Below are positions 54,717 through 64,000 of a stretch of DNA of 64,000 nt, piece by piece. The notes under the pieces are model-generated. The model saw only the letters and a list, made by a program, of their open reading frames with translations, did no database searches and was not told where the DNA came from. Position 1 is the first letter of the stretch. The number at the start of each line of letters is the position of its first letter. The DNA comes from Celeribacter arenosi. GTDB taxonomy: Bacteria; Pseudomonadota; Alphaproteobacteria; Rhodobacterales; Rhodobacteraceae. The position numbers and the translations under genes were made by a program. The DNA lies in contig NZ_BAABDF010000007.1 in assembly GCF_039539485.1 (NCBI RefSeq), positions 1,054,001 to 1,118,000 on the forward strand, read 5' to 3'.

Positions 54717-55125
54717 CCAATTCCCGAACCAATTCTTCCCGATGGACGATGTGAATTTTGTTCTCATCGGGATCAATCAGATATGCCCCGTAATAGTCGG
54801 GTGCATAATGGGGGCGCAGGCCAGGTGCGCCCGCATCCGATCCGCCGTGTTCCAAACCCGCCTTATGGGCTGCATCGACCGCATCGATTGACGGTGCGAT
54901 GAAGGCTATCATCACACCATTTCCCGCAGTCGCCGGATCGCCATTGAATGGCGTATAGACGTAGAACCGTGGCAAGGGCCGGTCGGGATGAACCCAGCAT
55001 AGCGATGGCGCAGAGCCGTCGGGTTCGACGGTCCGTTGCCGCAAACCCAGCGACGCAAGAACAGCGTCATAGAAGGCTTCGGAGCGTTTCAGATCACGGC
55101 TCCCGACCCCGAAATGCGACAGCAT
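54697..55125 (-). CDS. VOC-fold (glyoxalase/bleomycin-resistance-like) protein
   Basis: 142 residues from the ATG at 55125 (MLSHFGVGSRDLKRSEAFYD) with GGGGG upstream; an upstream start would overlap rsmA. It has the paired βαβββ VOC pattern with candidate metal ligands His4 and the C-terminal Glu of DPDENKIHIVH. The substrate is unknown. It lies immediately after rsmA (2-base gap) at the end of the long minus-strand operon. Confidence 0.88.
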   Translation of the reverse strand: MLSHFGVGSRDLKRSEAFYDAVLASLGLRQRTVEPDGSAPSLCWVHPDRPLPRFYVYTPFNGDPATAGNGVMIAFIAPSIDAVDAAHKAGLEHGGSDAGAPGLRPHYAPDYYGAYLIDPDENKIHIVHREELVRELEKTARL

Positions 55126-55127
55126 CT

Positions 55128-55970
55128 TTACCCCCGTGCGACCTCGCGCGCCAAGGCGCACCATGCCTCAATTGAAATCTGTTCGGCCCTGTCGGTGGGT
55201 TTGATACCCGCCGCGGTGAGACGGTCTTCGATATCGGCAGAAATGCCTTTCAGGGAGGCGCGCAACATCTTTCGCCGCTGATTGAAACCCGCCGCGACGA
55301 TCCGTTCGAGAACCTTTGGATCGGCCTCAAATCGGGGGGCGGGCAGGGCCTCGATATGCACCACGCTGGAATGCACCTTCGGCGGGGGCGTAAAGGCCTC
55401 GGGCGGCAGCTCCATCACGATGCGCGCAGTGGATCTCCACTGGCTCAGGATGGCGAGACGGCCGAACTTTTTTGAACCCGGTTGGGCGACAATGCGTTCG
55501 GCCACTTCGCGCTGGAACATCAACGTGAGGGACGACCAATAGGGCGGCCATTCCGGCGGCGTCAGCCAGCGCACCAGGAGCTCTGTGCCGATGTTGTAGG
55601 GCAGGTTGGACACCACGCGCACCGGTTTTTCGAGCCGCTCCAAGGGGTCGATATCGAGCGCATCGGCGTTGAGCACGTCGAGCCGCCCGGGATAGCGCGC
55701 GGCAATGTCCGCCAGCGCCCCCATGGCACGCAGGTCCTTTTCCACAGCGAGCACTTTGCGCGCCCCTTCGCCGAGAAGACCCCGTGTGAGCCCGCCGGGG
55801 CCGGGCCCGACCTCCAGCACATCACAGGCCGTTAAATCGCCTGCCATGCGCGCAATTTTTGAGGTGAGGTTCAGGTCGAGCAGAAAGTTCTGCCCCATGG
55901 ATTTCTTCGCCACGAGGCCATGCGCATCAATGACCTCACGCAGGGGGGGAAGTCCGTCAAACGTTGCCAT
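55128..55970 (-). CDS. rsmA: 16S rRNA (adenine1518/1519-N6)-dimethyltransferase RsmA (KsgA)
   Basis: 280 residues. KSMGQNFLLDLN at the start, SAM motif EVGPGPGGLTRGLL, and catalytic SNLPYNIGTELL. It dimethylates two adenines near the 3' end of 16S rRNA. It overlaps pdxA by 14 bases, the well-known pdxA-rsmA pair. Confidence 0.97.
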   Translation of the reverse strand: MATFDGLPPLREVIDAHGLVAKKSMGQNFLLDLNLTSKIARMAGDLTACDVLEVGPGPGGLTRGLLGEGARKVLAVEKDLRAMGALADIAARYPGRLDVLNADALDIDPLERLEKPVRVVSNLPYNIGTELLVRWLTPPEWPPYWSSLTLMFQREVAERIVAQPGSKKFGRLAILSQWRSTARIVMELPPEAFTPPPKVHSSVVHIEALPAPRFEADPKVLERIVAAGFNQRRKMLRASLKGISADIEDRLTAAGIKPTDRAEQISIEAWCALAREVARG

Positions 55971-56955
55971 GGGAGGTGTCCTCGGTGGTTTGCGCCATCT
56001 CCCACGCCATTCGCAGAGCAGCGATCAGGGATGTGGGATCGGCAATGCCGCGTCCTGCGATATCAAATGCCGTTCCGTGATCGGGAGAGGTGCGGATGAA
56101 AGGCAGGCCGAGGGTCACATTGACCCCACCGGCAAAATCGATCGTCTTGATCGGGATCAGAGCCTGATCGTGGTAGGCACAAATCGCCACATCATAGTCT
56201 TCGCGAGCGCGGGTGTGAAACATCGTGTCGGGTGACATCGGGCCGCGCAGGTCAAATCCCTCTTTGCGAAGACGCGCTATGAGGCCTGCCATCCAATCGA
56301 TCTCTTCGCGCCCCATCGCACCGCCTTCGCCCGCGTGCGGGTTGAGACCGGCGATAGCGATACGCGGCGAGGCCAGCCCCCAGTAGCGGCGCAGATCGGT
56401 GGCCGTGATGCGGATGGTGTCTTCGAGCAGTTCAGGGGTAAAGGCAGTGGGAACTTCTGACAGCGCGATGTGGATGGTGGCGGGCACGACACGCAATTGC
56501 GGGCAAGCCAGCATCATCACGACGCGCTCGACACCGCCCAAATGCGCCAGAAATTCGGTGTGGCCGGGGTAGGCAAAGGCACAGCCGTCTTTGAGGACCT
56601 TTTTGTTGATCGGTGCCGTGCATAGCGCACTGGCAGTGCCCGAACGTACCAAGGTCACCGCGCGCTCCAATACCTCCACGACCCCACGGGCATTGGCAAG
56701 GTCGGGCGTGCCCGGCGTCACAGGGGCAGGGAAGTCATGTTGGAGAACCGCCAGATGTCCGCGCGGGATCGAATGCGCCTCATGCGGCGTCTCAATGGTA
56801 TGGATGCGGGCCCCATCGGGCAGGTGGCGTGGATCGCCGATCCAGAAAAACGGCACCTCGCCATCCAACAATTCGCCCGCTCTAAGCGCGAGTTCGGGGC
56901 CAACGCCGGCCGGTTCACCACAGCTCAGCGCAATTGGGGGGCGCAGGTGTGGCAT
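55957..56955 (-). CDS. pdxA: 4-Hydroxythreonine-4-phosphate dehydrogenase PdxA
   Basis: 332 residues. Conserved blocks include CTAPINKKVL, AYPGHTEFLA (metal His), GLNPHAGEGG (metal His), and AYHDQALIPIKTIDF (metal His). It oxidises 4-phosphohydroxythreonine in pyridoxal phosphate synthesis. It begins directly after the surA stop with no gap. Confidence 0.96.
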   Translation of the reverse strand: MPHLRPPIALSCGEPAGVGPELALRAGELLDGEVPFFWIGDPRHLPDGARIHTIETPHEAHSIPRGHLAVLQHDFPAPVTPGTPDLANARGVVEVLERAVTLVRSGTASALCTAPINKKVLKDGCAFAYPGHTEFLAHLGGVERVVMMLACPQLRVVPATIHIALSEVPTAFTPELLEDTIRITATDLRRYWGLASPRIAIAGLNPHAGEGGAMGREEIDWMAGLIARLRKEGFDLRGPMSPDTMFHTRAREDYDVAICAYHDQALIPIKTIDFAGGVNVTLGLPFIRTSPDHGTAFDIAGRGIADPTSLIAALRMAWEMAQTTEDTSHGNV

Positions 56956-58242
56956 CTAGTCGATCAGGATGATTGCATCGGCCCGTAGCTCGGCAAGATG
57001 GCTGTCTGCGATGGAGGCCAACCGTGAGCTGCGCAGGTTGTTGGCCAAGGCTTCGCGATCAGGCGCCTCGCTGTCGGATGCATCATAGGACCGCCCGCAG
57101 AGCATCAATAGCACCCGCGTTGCGCCATCTGCGCGTGTCAGAGCGGTCGAAACCTCGCCCGGGTCCAGTTTGGCCAATTCAAAGGCCACGTCATTGGGGA
57201 TTTCGCCCACGGGCAGGGTGTCGATTTGCAGGACTTCTTCCGGCTGGCCCTTGGCGATTTCGTAGAGGTCGTCGCAGGTGTCGATATCGGCCTTGATTTT
57301 GGCCGCTTTCGCCAATCCGGAGGCATCTTGGCCATTGGCAATGTAATAGGCGGCGTATTCAATCGCGACCGCATCGGGTGTGGGCGTGTCTGTTTCGGAC
57401 AAAGCCCGCAACTGGAAAATCCCGATCGCGTTTTGCGTCGAGAGCGGCGCGGTCACTTCGCCCGGTGAGAGGCCTTGGATTGCGGTGCGCAGGGGTGGTG
57501 GCAGGTTGCCGAGCGGGGCGGAGGGAATGCGCCCGCCCGATGTGCGCGATGGCGCAACCGAATATTGCCGCGCGGCGGCTGCGAACGAGCCGATGGTCGC
57601 GTTGCTGGCAATCCGCTGCGCGAGACGTTCTGACTGGGCGCGCTCGGACGGGGTGCGTGCAGGCAGGAAGATTTCCGACATAGCGACCGTAAGGCCGCCA
57701 CCCGGGCGCACCTGCTGGAGGGCGCGGTCGATTTCGGCCTCTGTGACATTGACCCGCGATGCGAAACGCGCGCGGATGTAGGTCCGCCAGATCAGCCCCG
57801 CAGACACAAAATCGCGCAGCGTTTCCGCCGCCACGCCGCGACGCCCGAGGGCGTCAAGAAGCTCTTGGGTCGACAGCGATCCGCGGGCGGCGAATTCTTC
57901 GATCCCTTGGGCGATTTCCTCTTCTGATGCCACAACGCCGGCGCGCGCAGCCGCCTGCAGGCGCAGACGTTCGTCAATGAGAGCGTTCAGGGCGTCTTCT
58001 TGGGAAATTCCACCGGCCAGCACGCCGCCCAGCGCAATACGCTGGTTCAATTCATAGCGCGTCACCACGCTGTCATTAACATGGGCCACGGGAGAAAAAA
58101 GGTTCTGCTGTGCCATGGCGCCAGTTGTCAGCGCACAGGCCATTGCTACGGCCCACAGGCCCGCAAACAGACGCAGGGTCGTGGCGCGTGTGCGCCGATG
58201 GCGCGCCATCAACCGGTGTAGAGTATTTGCCGTCATGCCCAT
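56956..58242 (-). CDS. surA: Periplasmic chaperone / peptidyl-prolyl isomerase SurA
   Basis: 428 residues. An Arg-rich n-region then a hydrophobic core (LFAGLWAVAMACALTTGAMA) gives a signal peptide cleaved before QQNLF. A SurA_N chaperone domain (VNDSVVTRYELNQRI; DALNALIDERLRLQAA) is followed by one parvulin domain (~185-280, VAMSEIFLPARTPSERAQ). A second ATG two codons in (58236) is equally possible. SurA escorts unfolded outer-membrane proteins, including LptD, to the BAM complex; linkage to lptD supports this. Confidence 0.93.
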   Translation of the reverse strand: MGMTANTLHRLMARHRRTRATTLRLFAGLWAVAMACALTTGAMAQQNLFSPVAHVNDSVVTRYELNQRIALGGVLAGGISQEDALNALIDERLRLQAAARAGVVASEEEIAQGIEEFAARGSLSTQELLDALGRRGVAAETLRDFVSAGLIWRTYIRARFASRVNVTEAEIDRALQQVRPGGGLTVAMSEIFLPARTPSERAQSERLAQRIASNATIGSFAAAARQYSVAPSRTSGGRIPSAPLGNLPPPLRTAIQGLSPGEVTAPLSTQNAIGIFQLRALSETDTPTPDAVAIEYAAYYIANGQDASGLAKAAKIKADIDTCDDLYEIAKGQPEEVLQIDTLPVGEIPNDVAFELAKLDPGEVSTALTRADGATRVLLMLCGRSYDASDSEAPDREALANNLRSSRLASIADSHLAELRADAIILID

Positions 58243-58342
58243 CCTCGCGTCCTTTTCGACCCTTGGTTTTGCCCATACTTAAGGGGTTTCTGCGGCCCCG
58301 CCAAGCGCGTTTCCGGCCGTGGGCGCGCGCGCGTCCGCCGGT

Positions 58343-60469
58343 CTATCGGCGACATCCGCTTTGCCCGTCGAATGCGCCAAAGCCGACGGTAAAGCCATAG
58401 TCCGTGTTGGACGACAGGGCCTCGGTCTCGGAATAGCGGCGCGATACATCAAACCGCATCCGGACACATTCGTTTTCAAATGCAATCGCAACCCCTGCGC
58501 GCGTGGCCTCCTGCGCGGTGAAGTCGTAGATATAGCGTGCCTCCGCCGACCAGTTCGAACCAAGGTCGACACGCGCATCAAGTCCCAACTCACTGAGCGT
58601 TTCGTCGCGCGTTTCCAAAGCATCCGCGATGACCCACGCATAATGCGCGCCGATGCCGTAGGTCGGTTGGTCGATCGACATGCGGGTTTCGAATTTGGTG
58701 ACGCCGAAGGTTTCGTCAATCACCGCACGTGCATCGACCGCGACGCCTTTTGGAAATGACAGGTGCCCCGCGAGGAGCCAGTCGGACGTCACACCGGACA
58801 GGCCGGAGGCCTGCGAGAAATCCGGATCGGCCGCCGCGGAGACAACCCGACCGATGGTGCCGGAGGCGGTGAAATCGGAGTCCGTATGGGTAAAGCGTAG
58901 ACCAACCGCGCCTGCTAGCCCCGTGGCCCGCCGGTCCGCGCCCGGAAAGCGCGACAGGGTGAGAAGGTTGCCCTCTTCAAATTCGATGAGCGAGGAGTCG
59001 ATGTTTGGGACATCGCCGCCATAGGTTTGCGACCAGCCGAGTTGGAGCAATGGCTCAACCACCTGTACCGCGCCATTTCGGGTCGCGCGTACCATCGGCC
59101 AGCCGATCTGAACCTCCGCAGCCGGTGTCACCCGCAGGGCTGTTTCGTCATACTCGGAGTTCTGGTGCAGGCTATAGGCATCGATATCGATGGCTGCGCG
59201 CGTATCGAGCGTTATCCCGGGGCCGACAATCGTGCCGACCTGCCATGTGGCGTCTGCTCCGACGCGCAGGATATCGGTTCCCTCAACATCGGCGTCAGAA
59301 ACCCGATACGACCCTGACGCGGAGAGGCCAAAGGTCAGACGACCGGGCAGATTTGCGGGCTCAACGCGTGTTTCGTAGCGCACGGACCCGATCAAAAATG
59401 GCAGGGTGTCGGCGATGGCGACCTCGGATTCACGCAAGGTGCGGTATTCGATGATCTCCGCATCCACCGCACCGCTGGCCCCATATCGCGACAATGTCAG
59501 CCGCGAGGGCAGGCGGTCCCCGTCATAGATGCCATAGTCTACCAGATAGGCGATGTCGGAGGTGGTGCGCAGGTCTACCCCGAAGGTAAGGCCGCGTCCA
59601 ACGTCCCATGCGCCTTGCAGGAATGCGTATCCGCGCATGTCGTCGACCAAGGAATCGCGGCTGATTGCAGCGTTGATTTCATAGCCGCCACGGGGCGTTG
59701 CCCGCCGGTAGCGCAGGTCGAGTGATCGGCTTTCGCGTGACAGATATGGCGTAAAGGTCAGGTCCGCATGATCGCCCAGCGTGACAAAATACGGCACCTC
59801 GATCCCGAGCCCCAGTCGGGAAGACGAGCGGATGACCGGCACCAGAAAACCGGTGGCGCGCTCCAGCGACGGGTCGGGCACGCGCAGATGCGGCAAATAC
59901 AAAACCGGCACCCCGAAGAGGCGGAATTGCGCGTCATTGAAGTAGATTTGTTTTTCGAGGTCATCACGAATGACTTCCGCAGCGCGGATTTCCCAGATCG
60001 GAACGGGTTGGCCGATACACACCTCGCAGGTCGAGGCCACGGCCCGTGCCGCGCGGGTATAGCGACCGTTGATCAGGTCGAGCTGGGCCGCCGCGATTTG
60101 GAATTGCCGGTCAACGACAATGCGCGCCGAGGTGAGGATTCCGTTTTGCAGATCGCTGTCGATTGCGGCCTGCGAGGCGAGGATGATGGTGTTGCCGCCC
60201 GCCTCCGTCAGACGGATTGGACCCAGCACCTCAAGATCACCGGTCGCATTGTTGTAGATGATTTTGCTGGCCTGCAAACGGCGCCCTTGGAAAAAGACCT
60301 CAACAGCGCCGGAGGCCGTGAGCGTCGTGCCATCAAAGCGGACGGTATCGGCCAAAAGCGTGACAGGCGTTTCCTGTTGGGCGCGCGCGGATTGGGGCCA
60401 TGCGACCACCATAAGGCAGGATGCCATCACTGCGCGCAAGACAAAAACAAACAGGAACCGGCGCATCAT
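58343..60469 (-). CDS. lptD: LPS-assembly protein LptD
   Basis: 708 residues from the ATG at 60469, which overlaps the lptG stop; the frame is open further upstream but that part lies inside lptG. A signal peptide (MMRRFLFVFVLRAVMASCLM… to ARA-QQ) precedes an OstA-like β-taco domain (VTLLADTVRFDGTTLTASGAV), then a large C-terminal β-barrel rich in alternating aromatic and polar residues, ending in FGAFDGQSGCRR. It inserts LPS into the outer leaflet. Two cysteines (CEVC near residue 150) sit in the N-terminal part; the late Cys near the end may form disulfides. Confidence 0.94.
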   Translation of the reverse strand: MMRRFLFVFVLRAVMASCLMVVAWPQSARAQQETPVTLLADTVRFDGTTLTASGAVEVFFQGRRLQASKIIYNNATGDLEVLGPIRLTEAGGNTIILASQAAIDSDLQNGILTSARIVVDRQFQIAAAQLDLINGRYTRAARAVASTCEVCIGQPVPIWEIRAAEVIRDDLEKQIYFNDAQFRLFGVPVLYLPHLRVPDPSLERATGFLVPVIRSSSRLGLGIEVPYFVTLGDHADLTFTPYLSRESRSLDLRYRRATPRGGYEINAAISRDSLVDDMRGYAFLQGAWDVGRGLTFGVDLRTTSDIAYLVDYGIYDGDRLPSRLTLSRYGASGAVDAEIIEYRTLRESEVAIADTLPFLIGSVRYETRVEPANLPGRLTFGLSASGSYRVSDADVEGTDILRVGADATWQVGTIVGPGITLDTRAAIDIDAYSLHQNSEYDETALRVTPAAEVQIGWPMVRATRNGAVQVVEPLLQLGWSQTYGGDVPNIDSSLIEFEEGNLLTLSRFPGADRRATGLAGAVGLRFTHTDSDFTASGTIGRVVSAAADPDFSQASGLSGVTSDWLLAGHLSFPKGVAVDARAVIDETFGVTKFETRMSIDQPTYGIGAHYAWVIADALETRDETLSELGLDARVDLGSNWSAEARYIYDFTAQEATRAGVAIAFENECVRMRFDVSRRYSETEALSSNTDYGFTVGFGAFDGQSGCRR

Positions 60470-61563
60470 CCGTCCTCCAGATGTAACAAAAGAGCCAGCG
60501 CCGCGAGGATGACAGCGATAGGCGGTGCCCAGGCGGCAACAGGGATCGGCAACTCGCCGTTCTCCCCAAGAATACGCGCGAAGGAAATCAGAAAGAAGAA
60601 CCCGAACGCGAGGATTATGGCCGTAATCACGTTGACTGCATTCGATCCAAGGCGCGCGTGACGCATTGTAAAGCCTGCCCCGATGAGAACCATCGCAACG
60701 AAAGACAGCGGCAGTGCAAGTTCCGATTGCAGCCACATCTTATAGGCCCGTGCCGAGAAACCCGCGCTTTCCAACCGCTCGATAAAGGCGCGCATTTCCC
60801 AGATTTGAACCGATTTAGGCGATCCGAACCGGTCTCTGATTTCGTCCAGCGTGAGCGTGGTGGGCAGGTTCAATGTGTCGAGCTGGATCGAATCCGCCTC
60901 CGGGTTCAGACTTCCCTCGAGTGGCCATTTTTTGACCCGCTCCAACACCCAGTCGCTGTCGGAAATGCGCGCGGTTGCGGCCTCGATGCGTTCGAGGGGA
61001 ACGCCCTCGGCATCAAACCCGAGGAATGTCACATCATAGAGTTCGGAGCCGTCGAGGTTGGAGCGCGTCGCGCGGATCACCCGTTGGCCATCCGCATTCC
61101 CTTCGCGCAGCCACAGCCCTTCGTCAGAGACAGAAAACACCTGCTGGGCGCCATCCAGATAGGTCGTGCGCAGGGATTCGTAATGGCGCTCTGTCGTGGC
61201 GGCGATCGGGTTGATGACCGCGACGCTGAGGACCCCGAACAACAGGGCGACGACGACAGGGGGTACCAGATAGCGCAGCGCGGATCGCCCCGCCGCCCGC
61301 GCGACGACGAGTTCGGACGACCGTGCCAGACCCAGAAAGAGAACGAGCGTGGCGATGGTCACCACGATGGGCAGGATTTCGTAAAGACGCGTCGGTACGG
61401 AGAGGACTGCGACGCGAAAGGACGCCCCAACACCAACGCCGGCTTTGGACAGGACGCGGATTTCCTCGACCGACTGCACCATCAATATGAGCGCGGCAAA
61501 GATCGCCGTCACCATGAGCAGCGCACGGGCATAGCGGCGCGCGAAATAGAGGTCGAGCTTCAT
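60466..61563 (-). CDS. lptG: LPS export ABC transporter permease LptG
   Basis: 365 residues from the ATG overlapping the lptF stop (ATGA). Three N-terminal hydrophobic segments, a periplasmic β-jellyroll (~130-260), and three C-terminal helices fit the YjgP/YjgQ family. It forms the LptB2FG extractor with LptF. The order lptF-lptG-lptD is conserved. lptB is not in the window. Confidence 0.94.
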   Translation of the reverse strand: MKLDLYFARRYARALLMVTAIFAALILMVQSVEEIRVLSKAGVGVGASFRVAVLSVPTRLYEILPIVVTIATLVLFLGLARSSELVVARAAGRSALRYLVPPVVVALLFGVLSVAVINPIAATTERHYESLRTTYLDGAQQVFSVSDEGLWLREGNADGQRVIRATRSNLDGSELYDVTFLGFDAEGVPLERIEAATARISDSDWVLERVKKWPLEGSLNPEADSIQLDTLNLPTTLTLDEIRDRFGSPKSVQIWEMRAFIERLESAGFSARAYKMWLQSELALPLSFVAMVLIGAGFTMRHARLGSNAVNVITAIILAFGFFFLISFARILGENGELPIPVAAWAPPIAVILAALALLLHLEDG

Positions 61564-62705
61564 GACGCCTCCATCCGCGCGGCCCGTGCCCGCCGCGCGC
61601 GCCCGAGATCGAGATGGGGGTGCGCGGCCAGCCAGAGCAACCCGAAACTCGCCGCGACGCCGATCACATTGACCAGATAGAGAAGGGGCCATTTTGCGGG
61701 CGTCCGCTCGACCATCGCCGCGACGGAGTTATCGAGGCTCTTGATCGCAACCATGATCACCACGCCCAGAAAGATTTGCCGCCACAATCCAAAGCGTGAA
61801 AACCCACCGACCAGCAAGGCGGAGAACCCGAGTAGCGAAGCCGCAAGTCCCATGAAGGCACGGTTATTGCGCGAATGGATTTCCGTCACCATTTCCTGCG
61901 GCGTTGCCTGAGACTGCGCGAGAACATCCGCCGGACGGGATATCAACTGGGCCGTTGTCAGGGTTCGGGTGCGCCAGCGAGGCGTGTCGGCGGGCTGCAG
62001 CCAATCCCCCAATCCGTAGGCGAAGCTTTCAAAACGGGTGATCGCGAGCGCCTTGGTTTCCAGATTGTAGACCTGCGCCGCCCCGTCGAACATCAACAGA
62101 AGCGGTTCGTTGTTCTCTTCGACGATGAGAGCGCGGCGCGCGGTAAAGCTCTGGCGTTGATCGGCGTTTCGGCTGTTGGAGAGATAGACATCGATCAATT
62201 CGCCCGCCGGCGTGATTTCGCGCACATAGAATGTGACGCCTGAAACCGGATGCACAAATGTCCCTTCGGTGAGGAGACGCGCGGTCACATCGCGCGAAAT
62301 CTCGACACGGCGCACTTCCTGTTCGCGGTTGGCAAGTGGTTCGAGAACATGCGCAAGCATGGCCACCATTGCAGTCACGATCAGGCCGTAGATGATAACG
62401 GGTCGCGCCATCCGGTAGGGCGAATACCCCGCGGCCTGCACAACAACCAATTCACTCTCGGAGGACAGACGGTTGGTGGCGTAGACTGCAGCAATAAACC
62501 CCGCAATCGGCAGCAAATTCACAATGACACCGGGCAATGACAACAGCGACAGGCGGAAAAACGTCGCCACGCTCTGACCGTCGCCCATGAGCCAATCGAG
62601 CAGTGTCACCGCGCGGTTGACCCAGAAGATCAACGTCAGAAGCAGGCAGAAAAACCCGAACAGCATCAGCAATTGCTGAAGCAGGTATCTGTCGAATTTC
62701 CCCAA
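61560..62705 (-). CDS. lptF: LPS export ABC transporter permease LptF
   Basis: 381 residues. The start is a TTG at 62705 (MGKFDRYLLQQLLML), supported by GGAGG nine bases upstream and the lack of a suitable ATG. Like LptG it has membrane helices at both ends and a periplasmic jellyroll in the middle; ELVVVQAAGYSPYRMARP is the coupling-helix region. It is the first gene of the minus-strand envelope operon, divergent from pepA with a 153-base gap. Confidence 0.94.
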   Translation of the reverse strand: MGKFDRYLLQQLLMLFGFFCLLLTLIFWVNRAVTLLDWLMGDGQSVATFFRLSLLSLPGVIVNLLPIAGFIAAVYATNRLSSESELVVVQAAGYSPYRMARPVIIYGLIVTAMVAMLAHVLEPLANREQEVRRVEISRDVTARLLTEGTFVHPVSGVTFYVREITPAGELIDVYLSNSRNADQRQSFTARRALIVEENNEPLLLMFDGAAQVYNLETKALAITRFESFAYGLGDWLQPADTPRWRTRTLTTAQLISRPADVLAQSQATPQEMVTEIHSRNNRAFMGLAASLLGFSALLVGGFSRFGLWRQIFLGVVIMVAIKSLDNSVAAMVERTPAKWPLLYLVNVIGVAASFGLLWLAAHPHLDLGRARRARAARMEAS

Positions 62706-62858
62706 ATTACGCGGCCTCCGCAGTCTGGCGCGGTCTGCATGCCGCGTGCGCGCGGACCATAACCGTCCCCGTTGGTTTCAGAAAGCCCATAAGTGCTCTG
62801 GAAAGCCCCCGATGCCCTCGTTACCAATAGGGCAACACACATTCGCGGAGAAACCAAC

Positions 62859-64000
62859 ATGACCCTCACACCCCGTCTCACGGCCTCGCAGCTAGATCTC
62901 GACCAGATTGCTACAATGACGGGGCGGCTTGCGATCGTCATCCCGCCGTCTCGCCAACTCGGACAGGCCGCGCGTCGCATCAATAGGCTGACTAAGGGGG
63001 CACTGACGCGGTTCGTGGAAAGCGACGCCTTTGAAAAGCTCGAAACAGGTAAAGCGCGTGAACTCGCCTACCCGACGGGCCTCGCCTGCACAGGATTGCT
63101 CGTGGTGAAACTCGGCAATCAGGCAAGCGTTGAGGACGCGCGCAAAGGTGGTGCCGAAATCGGGAAGGTGTTGGACGAAACAGGCGGGACAGTGATCCCG
63201 GGCACGTTGAAGCGCGTTGACGATCTGGCGCTCGGCGTATCGCTGCGCGCCTATGCGTTCTGCGACCACAAGGGCGCGGGTGCCAAACAGGCGGCAATGG
63301 ACGTGACTTTTGCCATGACCAAACCCGAAACGCTCGATATCGCCAGTGTCGATGCGCGCGCACAGGGGGTCTATTTCACTCGTGACCTCGTGTCCGAACC
63401 CGCCAACGTCCTCACCACCACCGAATTTGCCGCGCGCCTTTCTGCACTGAGCGACCTCGGGGTAAAGGTTGAGGTGCTCGAAGAGGCCGACCTCGAAAAG
63501 CTCGGCATGCGGGCGCTGTTGTGTGTGGGACAGGGTTCGGTGAGCCCCTCCAAAGTGGTCGTCATGCAATGGAATGGCGGCGCAAAGGGCGACGCGCCGC
63601 TGGCCCTCGTTGGTAAAGGTGTGGTCTTCGATACGGGCGGTATTTCCATCAAACCGGCAGCCGGCATGGAAGACATGACCATGGATATGGGCGGCGCCGG
63701 TGTTGTTTCTGGCGTGATGAAAACGCTCGCCCTGCGCAAAGCCAATAAAAACGTGATCGGTTTGGTGGGTCTCGTTGAAAACATGCCCGACGGCAACGCG
63801 ATCCGTCCGGGCGATGTGGTGCGCTCCATGAAGGGCGATACCGTCGAGATCATCAATACCGACGCCGAAGGGCGGCTCGTTCTGTGCGATGTGCTCTGGT
63901 ATGCACAGGAGAAATTCAAACCCCGCGCCATCGTCGATCTTGCCACACTGACCGGTGCGATCATTATCGGGCTCGGCCATGACAATGCGGGCGTGTTTTC
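62859..64000 (+). CDS. pepA: Leucyl aminopeptidase PepA (3' end cut by window)
   Basis: 380 complete codons are visible from the ATG at 62859 (GGAG at 62847-62850); the frame is open to the right edge. It is an M17 dinuclear metallopeptidase: LVGKGVVFDTGGISIKP with metal ligands Lys and Asp, MDMGGAG, and the family signature NTDAEGRLVL. It removes N-terminal residues from peptides. The remaining ~110 residues lie outside the window. The long minus-strand frame opposite it is a shadow. Confidence 0.95.
   Translation, partial: MTLTPRLTASQLDLDQIATMTGRLAIVIPPSRQLGQAARRINRLTKGALTRFVESDAFEKLETGKARELAYPTGLACTGLLVVKLGNQASVEDARKGGAEIGKVLDETGGTVIPGTLKRVDDLALGVSLRAYAFCDHKGAGAKQAAMDVTFAMTKPETLDIASVDARAQGVYFTRDLVSEPANVLTTTEFAARLSALSDLGVKVEVLEEADLEKLGMRALLCVGQGSVSPSKVVVMQWNGGAKGDAPLALVGKGVVFDTGGISIKPAAGMEDMTMDMGGAGVVSGVMKTLALRKANKNVIGLVGLVENMPDGNAIRPGDVVRSMKGDTVEIINTDAEGRLVLCDVLWYAQEKFKPRAIVDLATLTGAIIIGLGHDNAGVF

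Noticed and set aside
60470..60736. Upstream extension of lptD by 89 codons
   Set aside because: It lies inside lptG, and the ATG at 60469 gives a proper signal peptide and the standard ATGA overlap.
62892..63980. 362-codon minus-strand frame at the right edge
   Set aside because: It is a shadow of pepA, whose motifs are unmistakable on the plus strand.

Overview
The window looks like a chromosomal segment of a marine-type Rhodobacteraceae (Alphaproteobacteria). This rests on moderately high GC in the core genes and on gene orders common in that family: yceD-rpmF-plsX-fabH-ihfA-merR, argS-SPOR-nagZ-scpA-scpB, yfgM-like-bamB-der, and lptF-lptG-lptD-surA-pdxA-rsmA. No genus is claimed.

Bases 1 to about 16,130 are the right-hand part of a genomic island inserted at the 5' end of dusA. 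From left to right it carries the 3' part of zorC (cut by the window edge), zorD (SNF2-type helicase of a type I Zorya anti-phage system), a lone RepA-like RecA-fold ATPase between two strong inverted repeats, a five-gene type I restriction-modification operon (hsdM, hsdS, an unrecognised 248-residue protein, a DUF4268/PD-(D/E)XK protein, hsdR) whose genes all overlap by 1 to 4 bases, a PrtN/excisionase-like small protein, and a tyrosine recombinase next to dusA. Base composition is mosaic: zorC/zorD and the HsdS target-recognition domains are AT-richer than hsdM, the HsdS helices and the core genome. The left end of the island, with the expected zorA and zorB, lies outside the window.

From dusA (16,081) to the right edge the content is core chromosome. 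In order: an RND efflux pump (fusion protein plus an unusually long permease) on the minus strand; the bamB/der operon; xthA, a BaiN-like flavoprotein, a small secreted protein and erpA on the minus strand; dgt, a CPA1-type antiporter, argS, a SPOR protein, nagZ, scpA, scpB, a small basic protein and a membrane diguanylate cyclase on the plus strand; dcd, tRNA-Pro(GGG) and the lipid/ribosome cluster merR-ihfA-fabH-plsX-rpmF-yceD on the minus strand; bamE, msrB, olsB, a truncated Hsp20 gene, an ABC-F ATPase, an agmatinase-family gene, DUF1499, prfA, prmC and DUF4167; then a minus-strand outer-membrane biogenesis operon (lptF-lptG-lptD-surA-pdxA-rsmA-VOC) divergent from pepA, which runs off the right edge.

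Much of the core is envelope biogenesis: LPS export (LptD/F/G), outer-membrane protein assembly (BamB, BamE, SurA), ornithine lipid synthesis (OlsB), fatty acid and phospholipid initiation (FabH, PlsX), and peptidoglycan handling (NagZ, SPOR). The most unusual material is in the island: a Zorya system and a type I R-M operon with two embedded extra genes, one unrecognised.
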